This document shows, in pieces, positions 1-6,292 of a DNA stretch of 11,369 bases (position 1 is the stretch's first letter; each line of letters begins with the position of its first letter). A model generated the notes under the pieces. That model worked only from the letters and a program-made list of their open reading frames with translations. It was not told where the DNA came from and did not search any database. Both the position numbers and the translations under genes were made by a program. Source of the stretch: Spirochaeta sp. (GTDB taxonomy: Bacteria; Spirochaetota; Spirochaetia; DSM-27196; Alkalispirochaetaceae); contig SKHA01000246.1 of assembly GCA_007117185.1 (NCBI GenBank), positions 1-11,369 on the forward strand, given 5' to 3'.

Positions 1-493
1 CAGTGATGGTGAAGGTCAAATCGTCGGAATAGAAGTCGTTGCCCAGATGCGCTTCCGCAGCGCTGTACGAGATGGCCAGGGTACGGTCACGTCCGTTCAG
101 TCCGGTCTTGGCGTTGGAGTTTGTAACTTCGGCACCACCGGCGTTGAAGTTGACGGGAACACCATCGTAGCTCACGCTGTAGGTCAACTCTTCGCTGCCA
201 TCCTGGCCCAGGAAGAACGGCTGATCCACGCTGCCAGCGCTCGCATTGGCAGAGGTCAGCGATACGGTGTATCCCTCCCGCACGTTGGAGGTCTCGGTGA
301 CCGCCACTACGTCCAGGTCCACTACATCAATGGTCAGGTCCAGGGCGTCAAAGTTGTTCAGTCCACTGACGGCTATGGACACGTTCTTCTCTACCCGACC
401 GGAAAGGCGGATTGACGCCGAGTCCTGGGTGGTCTGTGCGCTCAGCGCGGCGGTCAGTGAAATCAGGGCGATTGCCAGGGTTATCTTCTTCAT
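1..493 (-). CDS. Small exported beta-sandwich protein, pilin/spore-coat-U-like (3' end outside window)
   Basis: Reading the minus strand from 493 gives 164 codons with no stop before the window edge. The protein opens with a clear signal peptide: MKK, a hydrophobic core at residues 4-17, and an ALSA-Q cleavage site near residue 19. It should therefore be exported. The mature part is rich in alternating hydrophobic and polar residues, with motifs such as GYTVSLTSANA and, at the visible end, FYSDDLTFTIT. The latter resembles the YSDTLTVTV-type last strand of spore-coat-protein-U and pilin-like domains. I infer a single Ig-like beta-sandwich with only a few residues missing. There is no cysteine, unlike typical SCPU proteins, so family membership is only a resemblance. 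The ATG at 493 is preferred over the one at 499 because AAGGAG at 501-506 is 7 bases away from the former and only 1 from the latter. A sigma-54 promoter lies upstream. The function is unknown; a surface or fimbrial role is a guess. Confidence 0.85.
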   Translation of the reverse strand, partial: MKKITLAIALISLTAALSAQTTQDSASIRLSGRVEKNVSIAVSGLNNFDALDLTIDVVDLDVVAVTETSNVREGYTVSLTSANASAGSVDQPFFLGQDGSEELTYSVSYDGVPVNFNAGGAEVTNSNAKTGLNGRDRTLAISYSAAEAHLGNDFYSDDLTFTIT

Positions 494-500
494 TTTCATG

Positions 501-506
501 CTCCTT
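501..506 (-). promoter_or_regulatory. Ribosome binding site of the exported protein gene
   Basis: AAGGAG on the minus strand lies 7 bases before the ATG at 493 and 1 base before the in-frame ATG at 499. This spacing decides for the inner start, and the signal peptide then begins MKKITL. Confidence 0.75.
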
Positions 507-545
507 GCGTTGTTTCGGTACCGAGGCACCGTATGTACGCTATTA

Positions 546-562
546 AGCAACTATCGTGCCAA
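546..562 (-). promoter_or_regulatory. Sigma-54 (RpoN) -24/-12 promoter
   Basis: The minus strand reads TTGGCACGATAGTTGCT. This matches the established sigma-54 consensus TGGCACG-N4-TTGCW at every fixed position; GG lies at 560-559 and GC at 548-547, giving the required 12-base register. The predicted transcription start is near 535, leaving a leader of about 42 bases that contains the AAGGAG ribosome binding site. It drives the exported protein gene. The region directly upstream (563-600) is AT-rich compared with the window, which would suit DNA bending between enhancer and promoter. Dependence on an activator ATPase follows from sigma-54 biology, and such an activator is encoded immediately upstream. 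Confidence 0.85.
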
Positions 563-647
563 GATTTATGAAGAAACGTTACTCGTTATCAGGAAGAGAG
601 TTACTGGTCTTCTCGATTCGGCGGGAGGGTGAAGGAGGGTATCAGGA

Positions 648-665
648 CTCGCCCCCGCGGGCGAA
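648..665. promoter_or_regulatory. Promoter-proximal copy of an 18-bp palindrome, probable activator (enhancer) site
   Basis: CTCGCCC-CCGC-GGGCGAA holds a perfect TCGCCC/GGGCGA inverted repeat around a 4-base centre. Its centre is about 121 bp upstream of the transcription start predicted for the sigma-54 promoter. The layout of two dyad-symmetric arms around 4 bases has the form of sites bound by Fis-type helix-turn-helix dimers of NtrC-family activators. On the minus strand no T-run follows it, so it is a poor candidate for an intrinsic terminator. That the neighbouring regulator binds it is inference. Confidence 0.6.
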
Positions 666-678
666 TTCCCGCAACCGG

Positions 679-696
679 CTCGCCCGACAGGGCGAA
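679..696. promoter_or_regulatory. Promoter-distal copy of the same 18-bp palindrome
   Basis: CTCGCCC-GACA-GGGCGAA is identical to the copy at 648-665 in both 7-base arms; only the 4-base centre differs. Start-to-start spacing is 31 bp, close to three turns of B-DNA, so both sites would face the same side of the helix, as at classical paired NtrC sites. It begins 8 bp past the stop codon of the response regulator gene. As RNA each copy could form a 6-bp, 4-base-loop hairpin, so a role in 3'-end stability of the regulator mRNA is the main alternative. Confidence 0.6.
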
Positions 697-703
697 CAAC
701 CGA

Positions 704-2089
704 TCAGAAGGGGTTGTGCAGGTGCAGGCGTTCCAGCCGCGAGCGCAGGCGCCGCTCGGTGATGCCAAGGAGCGCTGCCGCCCGGGACTGGTTACCTCTG
801 GTCTCCTCCAGAGCCTGCAGGATCAGCTGACGCTCCAGCCGTTCCAGCTGCTCGTCCAGGGTGTTCTGCGCTGTTTCGGGGGTTCCTGCGGCCACCACAA
901 ACCGGGGCAGGTCCTCCTCGGTGATGATGGAGCGTTTGGCCAGGATCACCGCCCGTTCGACGATATTCTCAAGCTCCCGGACGTTTCCCGGGAAGCGGTA
1001 TCCCGCCAGGAGATTCAGCGCCCGCTGGGAGATCCCCTCCAGGGGTCGGTTGTTCCGGGCTCCCAGGTCGCGGATCATGTGCTCCACCAGATGGGGGATA
1101 TCCTGGCGTCGCTCCCGCAGCGGTGGCAGCTGCACCGTAACTACGTTAACCCGATAGAAAAGGTCCTCCCGGAACGTCCCGTCCTGGACCATCGTCTCCA
1201 GATCACGGTTGGTAGCGGCAACGATGCGCACGTCCACCGGTCGAGGCGACGAATCCCCTACCCGCTGGATCTCCTTGAACTGCAGGGCCCGCAAGAGCTT
1301 TACCTGTATCGAGAGGGGGATCTCCCCGATCTCGTCAATGAAGAGGGTGCCCCCGTTGGCCTGCTCAAAAAACCCGACGCGGTCTTCCTGGGCGCCGGTG
1401 AACGCCCCCTTCCGATGACCGAAGAGTTCGCTCTCCACCAGCGATTCCGCCAGCGCTGCCATGTGTACCGTGGCGAAGACGTGGTCACGCCGGGGGCTCT
1501 GGTTGTGAATGAATCGAGCCAGGAGCTCCTTCCCGGTACCGCTCTCACCCTGGACCAGCATGGCCGCGTTGGATGTGGCTCCCCGGGCAGCGAGGCGCAG
1601 GGCTGCTTTCATCGTCTCTGCCACCGTTCTGGTTATGTCGGCACCAGTGCTACCGGACGCTCCGGTAGCGGCACCCTCGTCATCAGCGATATCGGCGAAG
1701 TCCAACTCTGCTGAACGCCAGGCCAGGGTGGCCGCGATAATCTGCTGAATCTCCAGGAGCTTCAGCGGTTTCACCAGGTAATCCCGGGCACCGCGCTTCA
1801 GCAGCTCCACCGCCCCGGAGACGGACTCGTGAGCGGTAATGATGATCACCGGCACCAGGGGGTTCCGCAAGCGCATCGCCTGCAGAACGTCCCGACCCTC
1901 ACCGTCCGGCAGAACGTTGTCGCAGATCACCATATCCGGCAGGCGGGCTTCCATACTGCTCAGCGCCGCCTGTACCGACTCGGCCTTCAGGACCTCTATG
2001 GGGGGATACTCAAGCTTTGTCGCCGCCGCGTTGATGATCGCCAGTTGCACCGGGTCGTCGTCAACTGCAAGGAGCACTACGGGTTGCAT
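704..2089 (-). CDS. NtrC-family sigma-54-dependent response regulator
   Basis: The 461-residue protein has the full three-domain layout. The receiver (about 4-122) has acidic pocket D10-D12, phosphoacceptor D57, T85 and K107. The AAA+ domain (about 155-390) has Walker A GESGTGKE at 181-188, the sigma-54-contacting GAFTGA loop at 228-233, Walker B with FIDEIGE at 250-256, and FREDLFYR near 307-314. A Fis-type helix-turn-helix occupies about 416-456. The linker at 126-152 is acidic and rich in Ala and Gly. All catalytic motifs look intact, so it should be a phosphorylation-controlled activator of sigma-54 RNA polymerase. The start at 2089 puts the receiver in its usual position; a TTG at 2158 would add 23 residues of no recognisable kind. 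AAAGGA lies only 1 base before this ATG, too close to be a good ribosome binding site. No partner histidine kinase is in the window. Its likely target is the sigma-54 promoter directly downstream. Confidence 0.95.
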   Translation of the reverse strand: MQPVVLLAVDDDPVQLAIINAAATKLEYPPIEVLKAESVQAALSSMEARLPDMVICDNVLPDGEGRDVLQAMRLRNPLVPVIIITAHESVSGAVELLKRGARDYLVKPLKLLEIQQIIAATLAWRSAELDFADIADDEGAATGASGSTGADITRTVAETMKAALRLAARGATSNAAMLVQGESGTGKELLARFIHNQSPRRDHVFATVHMAALAESLVESELFGHRKGAFTGAQEDRVGFFEQANGGTLFIDEIGEIPLSIQVKLLRALQFKEIQRVGDSSPRPVDVRIVAATNRDLETMVQDGTFREDLFYRVNVVTVQLPPLRERRQDIPHLVEHMIRDLGARNNRPLEGISQRALNLLAGYRFPGNVRELENIVERAVILAKRSIITEEDLPRFVVAAGTPETAQNTLDEQLERLERQLILQALEETRGNQSRAAALLGITERRLRSRLERLHLHNPF

Positions 2090-2096
2090 ATCCTTT

Positions 2097-2126
2097 ATTA
2101 TCGTTGGAAGACCACTGCAGGTGCAA
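2097..2126 (-). promoter_or_regulatory. Possible sigma-70 promoter of the response regulator, leaderless
   Basis: On the minus strand a -10-like GATAAT (2102-2097, five of six consensus bases) is preceded 18 bases upstream by TTGCAC (2126-2121, three of six). The expected transcription start falls next to the ATG at 2089, so the mRNA would have almost no leader. The weak -35 keeps confidence low. Confidence 0.35.
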
Positions 2127-2161
2127 TGCGGCGGGGGTGCGATGTGGTGAACCTGCAAACC

Positions 2162-2190
2162 TTCCCGCAGTGTCCGCTTTGCGGTACTCT
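2162..2190 (+). promoter_or_regulatory. Weak candidate promoter of the MFS gene
   Basis: TTCCCG at 2162-2167 and TACTCT at 2185-2190 are spaced 17 bases, each matching three of six consensus bases. The predicted start would be about 3 bases before the ATG at 2200. The 110-bp divergent region 2090-2199 also holds a 7-base inverted repeat (TGCAGGT at 2116-2122, ACCTGCA at 2151-2157). I see no sigma-54 motif in it. Confidence 0.2.
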
Positions 2191-2199
2191 CTGGTCGTT

Positions 2200-3513
2200 A
2201 TGAAGACGAAGAAGGACGAGCTCCCCCGGGGGTTTTACCGCATTACCGTGTTGATCGGACTGGGCTTCTTCACCATGGGGCTCATGGACCCCCTTTACGA
2301 CACGTACGTGCCGATCTTCCTGGAGGACTTTCTCTCCTCCCGCTTCCTCATCGGACTGATCATGACCCTGGACAATCTGCTGGCGCTCTTTCTCATCCCC
2401 ATCGTCTCAAACCTCTCGGACAACACCCACACCCGAATCGGGCGGCGGATGCCCTGGATCCTGGTTACCGTTCCGTTGTCGGGGATATTCTTTGCCATCC
2501 TGCCTTACGGCGCCCTCCCCTCGGGGAGTCTGGTGCTGCTGGTGCTTCTTATCTTCCTCCTGAACATGGCCAAACAGGCGGCCCGGGGGCCGGTAGTGGC
2601 GCTGATGCCGGACACCATACCCGGCGAGTTTCGCAGCGAGGCCAACGGGGTGATCAACACGATGGGGGCGATCGCGGCGATCGTCGGGACGATCATTCTG
2701 GCGCCGCTGATGGACCTGGATGTGGTGCTGCCGCTGATCGGGTCGGTTCGCCGCAGATTGCCCTTCATCATCGCTGGAGCCCTGGTCATTCTGGCGACGG
2801 TGCTGCTCTTCCTCTTTGTCCGGGAGGGCGATCGCGCCCGGGAGAAGCGTGAGACGACGAAACTCCTGACCTCGCTGCGCCTGGTCTTCGGCGGTGAAGA
2901 TCGCAGCGCGATGCTGATTCTCCTGTCGCTGTTCTTCTGGTTTCTGGGGTATCAGGGGGTGCTGCCCTTCATGGGGATCTACAGCCGTCAGGTGCTGGGG
3001 GTCAGCGAGGGGCTGGCAGGGATCTCCCCGGGGGCAGTGGCAATCGGGTACATGCTGCTGGCGATCCCCTCGGGGATCATCGCTCACCGCTTTGGCCGCC
3101 GCCGGGTGATCCGCTTCAGCCTTGGGGGGATCATGGTGGCGCTGGTTCTGATGTTTGTCCACGAACCAATCACTCGCGCAGCCGGGGTGGGACCCACCAC
3201 CGCGTGGATCATCTTTCTGGCGCTGCTCTTTGTCTTCGGGATGTTCTGGGGGTCGGTGATAACCAACTCCTTCCCCATGCTGTGGCAGATGGCCACCTTC
3301 AGCAACATGGGGATCTACACCGGGTTGTACTATTTCTTCAGCCAGGGGGCGGCGATCACCTCGCCGCCAATCAGCGGGGCGGTGATAGACCTCTTCACCC
3401 TCGGGTTCGGCCCGACCGCGGGGTTGCGCATGATCTTTCTCTATTCGGCGATCATGATGGCAGTGGCGTTTACGGTGATGCGCCGCGTACACGGGGGCGA
3501 GGCAACCGCTTGA
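2200..3513 (+). CDS. MFS transporter, resembling the GPH/sugar-cation symporter branch
   Basis: A 437-residue, strongly hydrophobic protein with about twelve predicted membrane segments in two halves, separated by a charged cytoplasmic loop (about 208-236, rich in Arg, Lys and Glu). The loop after the second helix reads SDNTHTRIGRRMPWI (73-87), close to the SDRTRTRWGRRRPWI-type signature of glycoside-pentoside-hexuronide:cation symporters and sucrose carriers. The matching loop of the second half has RFGRRRV (297-303), a typical MFS motif. It is therefore an inner-membrane secondary transporter, plausibly for a sugar or sugar derivative. The next gene is a glycerophosphodiester phosphodiesterase, starting within the stop codon of this one, so a glycerophosphodiester or other head-group substrate is an alternative. 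The ATG at 2200 is chosen because it starts a normal MKTKKDE N-terminus; upstream TTG codons would add residues of no MFS character. No Shine-Dalgarno is visible. Confidence 0.85.
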   Translation: MKTKKDELPRGFYRITVLIGLGFFTMGLMDPLYDTYVPIFLEDFLSSRFLIGLIMTLDNLLALFLIPIVSNLSDNTHTRIGRRMPWILVTVPLSGIFFAILPYGALPSGSLVLLVLLIFLLNMAKQAARGPVVALMPDTIPGEFRSEANGVINTMGAIAAIVGTIILAPLMDLDVVLPLIGSVRRRLPFIIAGALVILATVLLFLFVREGDRAREKRETTKLLTSLRLVFGGEDRSAMLILLSLFFWFLGYQGVLPFMGIYSRQVLGVSEGLAGISPGAVAIGYMLLAIPSGIIAHRFGRRRVIRFSLGGIMVALVLMFVHEPITRAAGVGPTTAWIIFLALLFVFGMFWGSVITNSFPMLWQMATFSNMGIYTGLYYFFSQGAAITSPPISGAVIDLFTLGFGPTAGLRMIFLYSAIMMAVAFTVMRRVHGGEATA

Positions 3514-4361
3514 TGATATCTGGCTCCGTGGCCGGTCCTGTGCTTCTGCTGGTGCTGGTTGTGTTGGTCCTGTATGGTTTTCTCATCGCCCCAGCCTCCC
3601 GCTCCCGCTCCAGCGGCGCAGGGAAGGGGCTGCTGCCCCCGGGGCCCTACGCCCACCGCGGCCTTCACCGCCGGGACGGAACAGCAGTAGAGAACAGCAT
3701 GGCCGCGTTTCGGGCTGCCCGGGACGGGGGCTACGGGATGGAGCTGGACGTCAACCTCACCCTGGACGGTGAGGTGGTTGTCTTTCACGACGGCGACCTG
3801 CAGCGTGGGTGCGGCGTGGACCGGAAGCTGAACGAGATGACCTGGCAGGAGATCCGAGACCTGCCTCTCTTCGGATCGGACCAGACCATTCCCCTCTTCT
3901 CGGACGTTCTTGCCGAGATAAGCGGGGCGGTGCCCCTGGTGGTTGAACTGAAGAACACCCCCCGCCGGGAGGAGTTGTGCCGGGCGGTGGCGGCGCAGCT
4001 GGACCGTTACCCGGGAGCGTTCTGCATCGAGTCGTTCCACCCCGGGATCGTCCGCTGGTTTCGGCGACATCGTCCCGATGTGATTCGGGGGCAGCTGTCC
4101 GGGGGAGCGGCCCTCTTTACGGATCAGACACCGCTGCAGCGGCTGCTGCTGTCGGGGCTGCTGACCAATGTAGCCACCCGGCCCCACTTCGTCGCCTACC
4201 GACACCAGGACAGTCGCACCCGGTGGGGCGGGCTTCTACGGTTGCGGCTCTTTCGACTGCTGGGGGGCACCCTGGTTGGCTGGACGGTGGGGGACACGGA
4301 CGATCGCTCCTGGTGCCAACGCTTCTTCGACGCGATCATCTTCGAGTACTTTCTGCCGTGA
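3513..4361 (+). CDS. Membrane-anchored glycerophosphodiester phosphodiesterase (GDPD family)
   Basis: The 282-residue product hydrolyses glycerophosphodiesters to sn-glycerol 3-phosphate and an alcohol, by family assignment. The GDPD signature is complete: HRG with H48, ENS at 60-62, ELD with E77 and D79, FHD with H92 and D93, and a later VELK strand. One membrane helix spans about residues 8-26. No charge precedes it and several arginines follow it (RSRSSG), so the positive-inside rule predicts a cytoplasmic catalytic domain. Some GDPD enzymes are exported; this one does not look so. The ATG at 3513 overlaps the MFS stop (TGATG), implying translational coupling, with GAGG 10 bases upstream as a weak ribosome binding site. 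The 3' end overlaps the next start by four bases (GTGA). Released glycerol 3-phosphate could feed the acyltransferase pathway downstream. Confidence 0.92.
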   Translation: MISGSVAGPVLLLVLVVLVLYGFLIAPASRSRSSGAGKGLLPPGPYAHRGLHRRDGTAVENSMAAFRAARDGGYGMELDVNLTLDGEVVVFHDGDLQRGCGVDRKLNEMTWQEIRDLPLFGSDQTIPLFSDVLAEISGAVPLVVELKNTPRREELCRAVAAQLDRYPGAFCIESFHPGIVRWFRRHRPDVIRGQLSGGAALFTDQTPLQRLLLSGLLTNVATRPHFVAYRHQDSRTRWGGLLRLRLFRLLGGTLVGWTVGDTDDRSWCQRFFDAIIFEYFLP

Positions 4362-5320
4362 GAACGGGTACGTTCCTCCTGGCGTGCATTCTGGTGGCGT
4401 GGATTCTTGCAGCGGGGGCTCTCTTCGCCGAACCGCGGCAGTACCACTTCCCCGTTGAATATGACCCGGCGCTGCTGACCTGGGAGGAGCCTCACTGGGA
4501 CGGGTCCACCGCGGTGGATATCGGCCTTCTGCCGGAGTTCCCCCCGGGAAGCCCCCAACGCCGAGCGTTTTACGGCGCCCAGGTGGTGGCGGGTGTCTCC
4601 GGGGAGGCCTCCCGTCTGGATAACCCCCGGGGGGGCACGGCGGTCTTGCTGCACGGGGACGACAACCGCACCTACTACTACGCCCACCTCTCCCGCAGCT
4701 CTATTGACCAGCCCCGGCGGGTAAGCGCCGGTGAGCCCCTGGGGCAGATCGGACGCACCGGAACCTGGACGCAGTACCTGGAGCCACACCTGCACCTCTC
4801 CATAGCCGAGGGGCACCAGCGGGGATTCTTCTGGACCGCAGACGTTCCAGCCTCGCCGTGGCTCCAGTCCACCTTCGGGCTGGCTCCGGGGCAGCGCTTC
4901 GACGCCTCAGTGAAGGAGAGCTACCAGCCGGAACTCCCTCGGGGGTTGCCGCTGTTCGGCAGGGTGCAGGTCACCAGGACCTTTGCCCAGTGGCGTCGTG
5001 AAAACCCGCACCTTGCCGGCCTGACCGTTGCCGCCACCCGGGCCGGGCGGGTGTGGCCGCTGCGTTCGCCGGTGACAGGGGTGGTCCGGGTGCACGTTGA
5101 CACCCCTCTGGGGCTGCGCCTGCAAATCACCAACGAGTGGGCGGGCTATACTGTGGTAGTCTCCGGGCCGATTCTCCCGACCGCCAGGGCAGGGTCGGTT
5201 GTGAGGCAGGGCGGGGTGATCGGCTACGCCGAGGGCCCCCTGCACTACATGGTCTTTGCTCCTGGCGGAGCGCCGGTAGATCCGCTCACCGTCCCGGAGC
5301 ACCTCGACAGCGACGATTGA
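4358..5320 (+). CDS. Exported M23/LytM-like metallopeptidase with a degenerate second copy of the fold
   Basis: The 320-residue protein starts with GTG inside the stop of the preceding gene (GTGA, 4-base overlap). A signal peptide is clear: hydrophobic core at 6-20 and AGALFA-E cleavage near residue 24. The first domain (about 40-152) fits M23: candidate zinc ligands H46 and D54 (PHWDGSTAVDIG), the YYAHLS strand with H110, and the PHLHLSI motif with H144 and H146. The spacing between the first His and Asp is longer than the HxxxD of LytM, so activity is uncertain. A second region (about 228-310) repeats the pattern SPVTGVV, then GSVVRQGGVIGY, then GPLHYMVFAPGG. There only one histidine (H296) of the HxH pair remains and the other ligands are absent. 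It probably acts in the periplasm or at the envelope on peptidoglycan, or as an EnvC-like non-catalytic regulator. Its neighbours handle lipids. Confidence 0.82.
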   Translation: MRTGTFLLACILVAWILAAGALFAEPRQYHFPVEYDPALLTWEEPHWDGSTAVDIGLLPEFPPGSPQRRAFYGAQVVAGVSGEASRLDNPRGGTAVLLHGDDNRTYYYAHLSRSSIDQPRRVSAGEPLGQIGRTGTWTQYLEPHLHLSIAEGHQRGFFWTADVPASPWLQSTFGLAPGQRFDASVKESYQPELPRGLPLFGRVQVTRTFAQWRRENPHLAGLTVAATRAGRVWPLRSPVTGVVRVHVDTPLGLRLQITNEWAGYTVVVSGPILPTARAGSVVRQGGVIGYAEGPLHYMVFAPGGAPVDPLTVPEHLDSDD

Positions 5321-5337
5321 CACCCCCGACCAGCCAG

Positions 5338-5367
5338 TTGACCCACAGCCGTTCTTTTCGCTCTACT
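5338..5367 (+). promoter_or_regulatory. Possible internal promoter before the lipid kinase gene
   Basis: TTGACC (5338-5343, five of six) and TCTACT (5362-5367, four of six but lacking the important second A) are separated by 18 bases. The predicted start falls at the ATG at 5375, giving an almost leaderless mRNA. The 54-bp gap here is the only real gap in the 2200-7029 cluster and contains neither a Shine-Dalgarno nor a hairpin. Confidence 0.35.
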
Positions 5368-5374
5368 TTCGCCC

Positions 5375-6292
5375 ATGACCGTTCACCTCATCGTCAACCC
5401 CAACGCCGGGAAGCAGCGCGGCCTGGCTATAGCCGGCCACGCTGCAGCAGCCCTTGCCGCCGCTGGAATGTCCGTGGTCACCCGGGTCTCCGCGATACCG
5501 GGGCAGGCGATTGATCTCGCTGCCGACGCCGCCCACGCCGCAGGAGCGGCGAGGACCGCCGGGCAGAACGATGCGGTGGTTGCCGTGGGCGGTGACGGCA
5601 CCCTCTTCGAGGTGGTCAACGGGGTACGGAAGCACTGTCCCGAGGGCCCGCTGCCCTTCCCGTTGGGTCAGATCCCGGTGGGCACCGGAAACTCCTTCAT
5701 CCGCGATCTGGGAATCGCCGGCGCCGAGGAAGCAATCGCGGCGATCGCCGGCGGGGTCACCCGACCGGTTGACCTGGGGACACTGCGCTGCGCCGCCGGG
5801 GAGTTCTCCTTCATCAACCTGCTGGGGGCGGGGTTTGTCTCCGCGGTGGCCCACGGGGCGGCGCGATACAAGCGCTGGGGCGCCCTGAGCTACATCATCG
5901 CCGTGCTCCAGGAGACGGCGCGCCTCTCGCCGGGGCAGTTCACCCTCACCGTGGACGGCCAGCAGATCGCGATGGAGGGGGTCTTCGTAGAGATCTGCAA
6001 CTCCCGCTGCACCGGCGGGGCGATGCAGATGGCCCCGGACGCCCTGATCGACGACGGTCTTCTGGACGTGGTGTACATGGAACGGACCACCCGGCGGAAG
6101 CTGCTCACCCTCTTTCCAAGGATCTTCTCGGGCACTCACGTGAAGGACCCGGTGATCCACGTGGTCCGGGGCAGAGAGATCACCCTGGAGACGGCAACGC
6201 CCTGGCTGCTCACCCCGGACGGCGAGACCTTCGGGACCACGCCGATAGCCGTCGGGATCCGGCCCGGGGCGGTGCGGATGTTCTGTCCATGA
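5375..6292 (+). CDS. Diacylglycerol kinase-family lipid kinase (DAGK catalytic domain, YegS/DgkB-like)
   Basis: A 305-residue soluble protein of the usual length for bacterial lipid kinases with a DAGK catalytic domain. It shows NPNAGK at 8-13, the nucleotide-binding VGGDGTLFEVVNG at 71-83, PVGTGNSF at 101-108, and the C-terminal DDGLLDV and TPDGE motifs of the beta-sandwich domain. Family members phosphorylate diacylglycerol or related lipids with ATP at the inner face of the membrane, giving phosphatidate. Whether the substrate here is diacylglycerol or another lipid alcohol cannot be read from the sequence. The ATG at 5375 has no Shine-Dalgarno, but it begins exactly at the conserved first strand (TVHLIVNP). 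The stop overlaps the next start (ATGA), tying it to the acyltransferase. With that gene it would converge on phosphatidate, one by kinase action and one by acylation. Confidence 0.93.
   Translation: MTVHLIVNPNAGKQRGLAIAGHAAAALAAAGMSVVTRVSAIPGQAIDLAADAAHAAGAARTAGQNDAVVAVGGDGTLFEVVNGVRKHCPEGPLPFPLGQIPVGTGNSFIRDLGIAGAEEAIAAIAGGVTRPVDLGTLRCAAGEFSFINLLGAGFVSAVAHGAARYKRWGALSYIIAVLQETARLSPGQFTLTVDGQQIAMEGVFVEICNSRCTGGAMQMAPDALIDDGLLDVVYMERTTRRKLLTLFPRIFSGTHVKDPVIHVVRGREITLETATPWLLTPDGETFGTTPIAVGIRPGAVRMFCP

Noticed and set aside
47..415. Plus-strand frame opposite the exported protein gene.
   Set aside because: The minus strand has a signal peptide, a spaced ribosome binding site and a promoter, and this frame has none of these.
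563..647. An IHF binding site between enhancer and promoter.
   Set aside because: The stretch is partly AT-rich, but I could not find a sequence that fits the WATCAR-N4-TTR pattern.
648..696. The two palindromes read as intrinsic terminators of the response regulator.
   Set aside because: Neither is followed by a T-run on the minus strand, and the identical arms with 31-bp spacing fit paired binding sites better; a hairpin role is kept only as an alternative.
629..1714. Long open frame (361 codons) on the plus strand across the response regulator.
   Set aside because: It lies opposite a gene with complete catalytic motifs, has no recognisable domain, and is Gln/Gly/Leu-rich in the manner of antisense frames in GC-rich DNA.
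2120..2144. Direct repeat GGTGCAATG / GGTGCGATG, 16 bp apart, in the divergent region.
   Set aside because: Short and imperfect with no dyad symmetry; chance is a fair explanation in this composition.
2407..3492. Long minus-strand frame (361 codons) opposite the MFS gene.
   Set aside because: Its translation is dominated by His, Gln, Arg and Pro with no hydrophobic core, typical of the antisense of a membrane protein.
5317..5322. A perfect TTGACA at the end of the M23-like gene.
   Set aside because: No -10-like sequence lies 16-18 bases downstream; TTGACC at 5338 pairs better with a -10 box.
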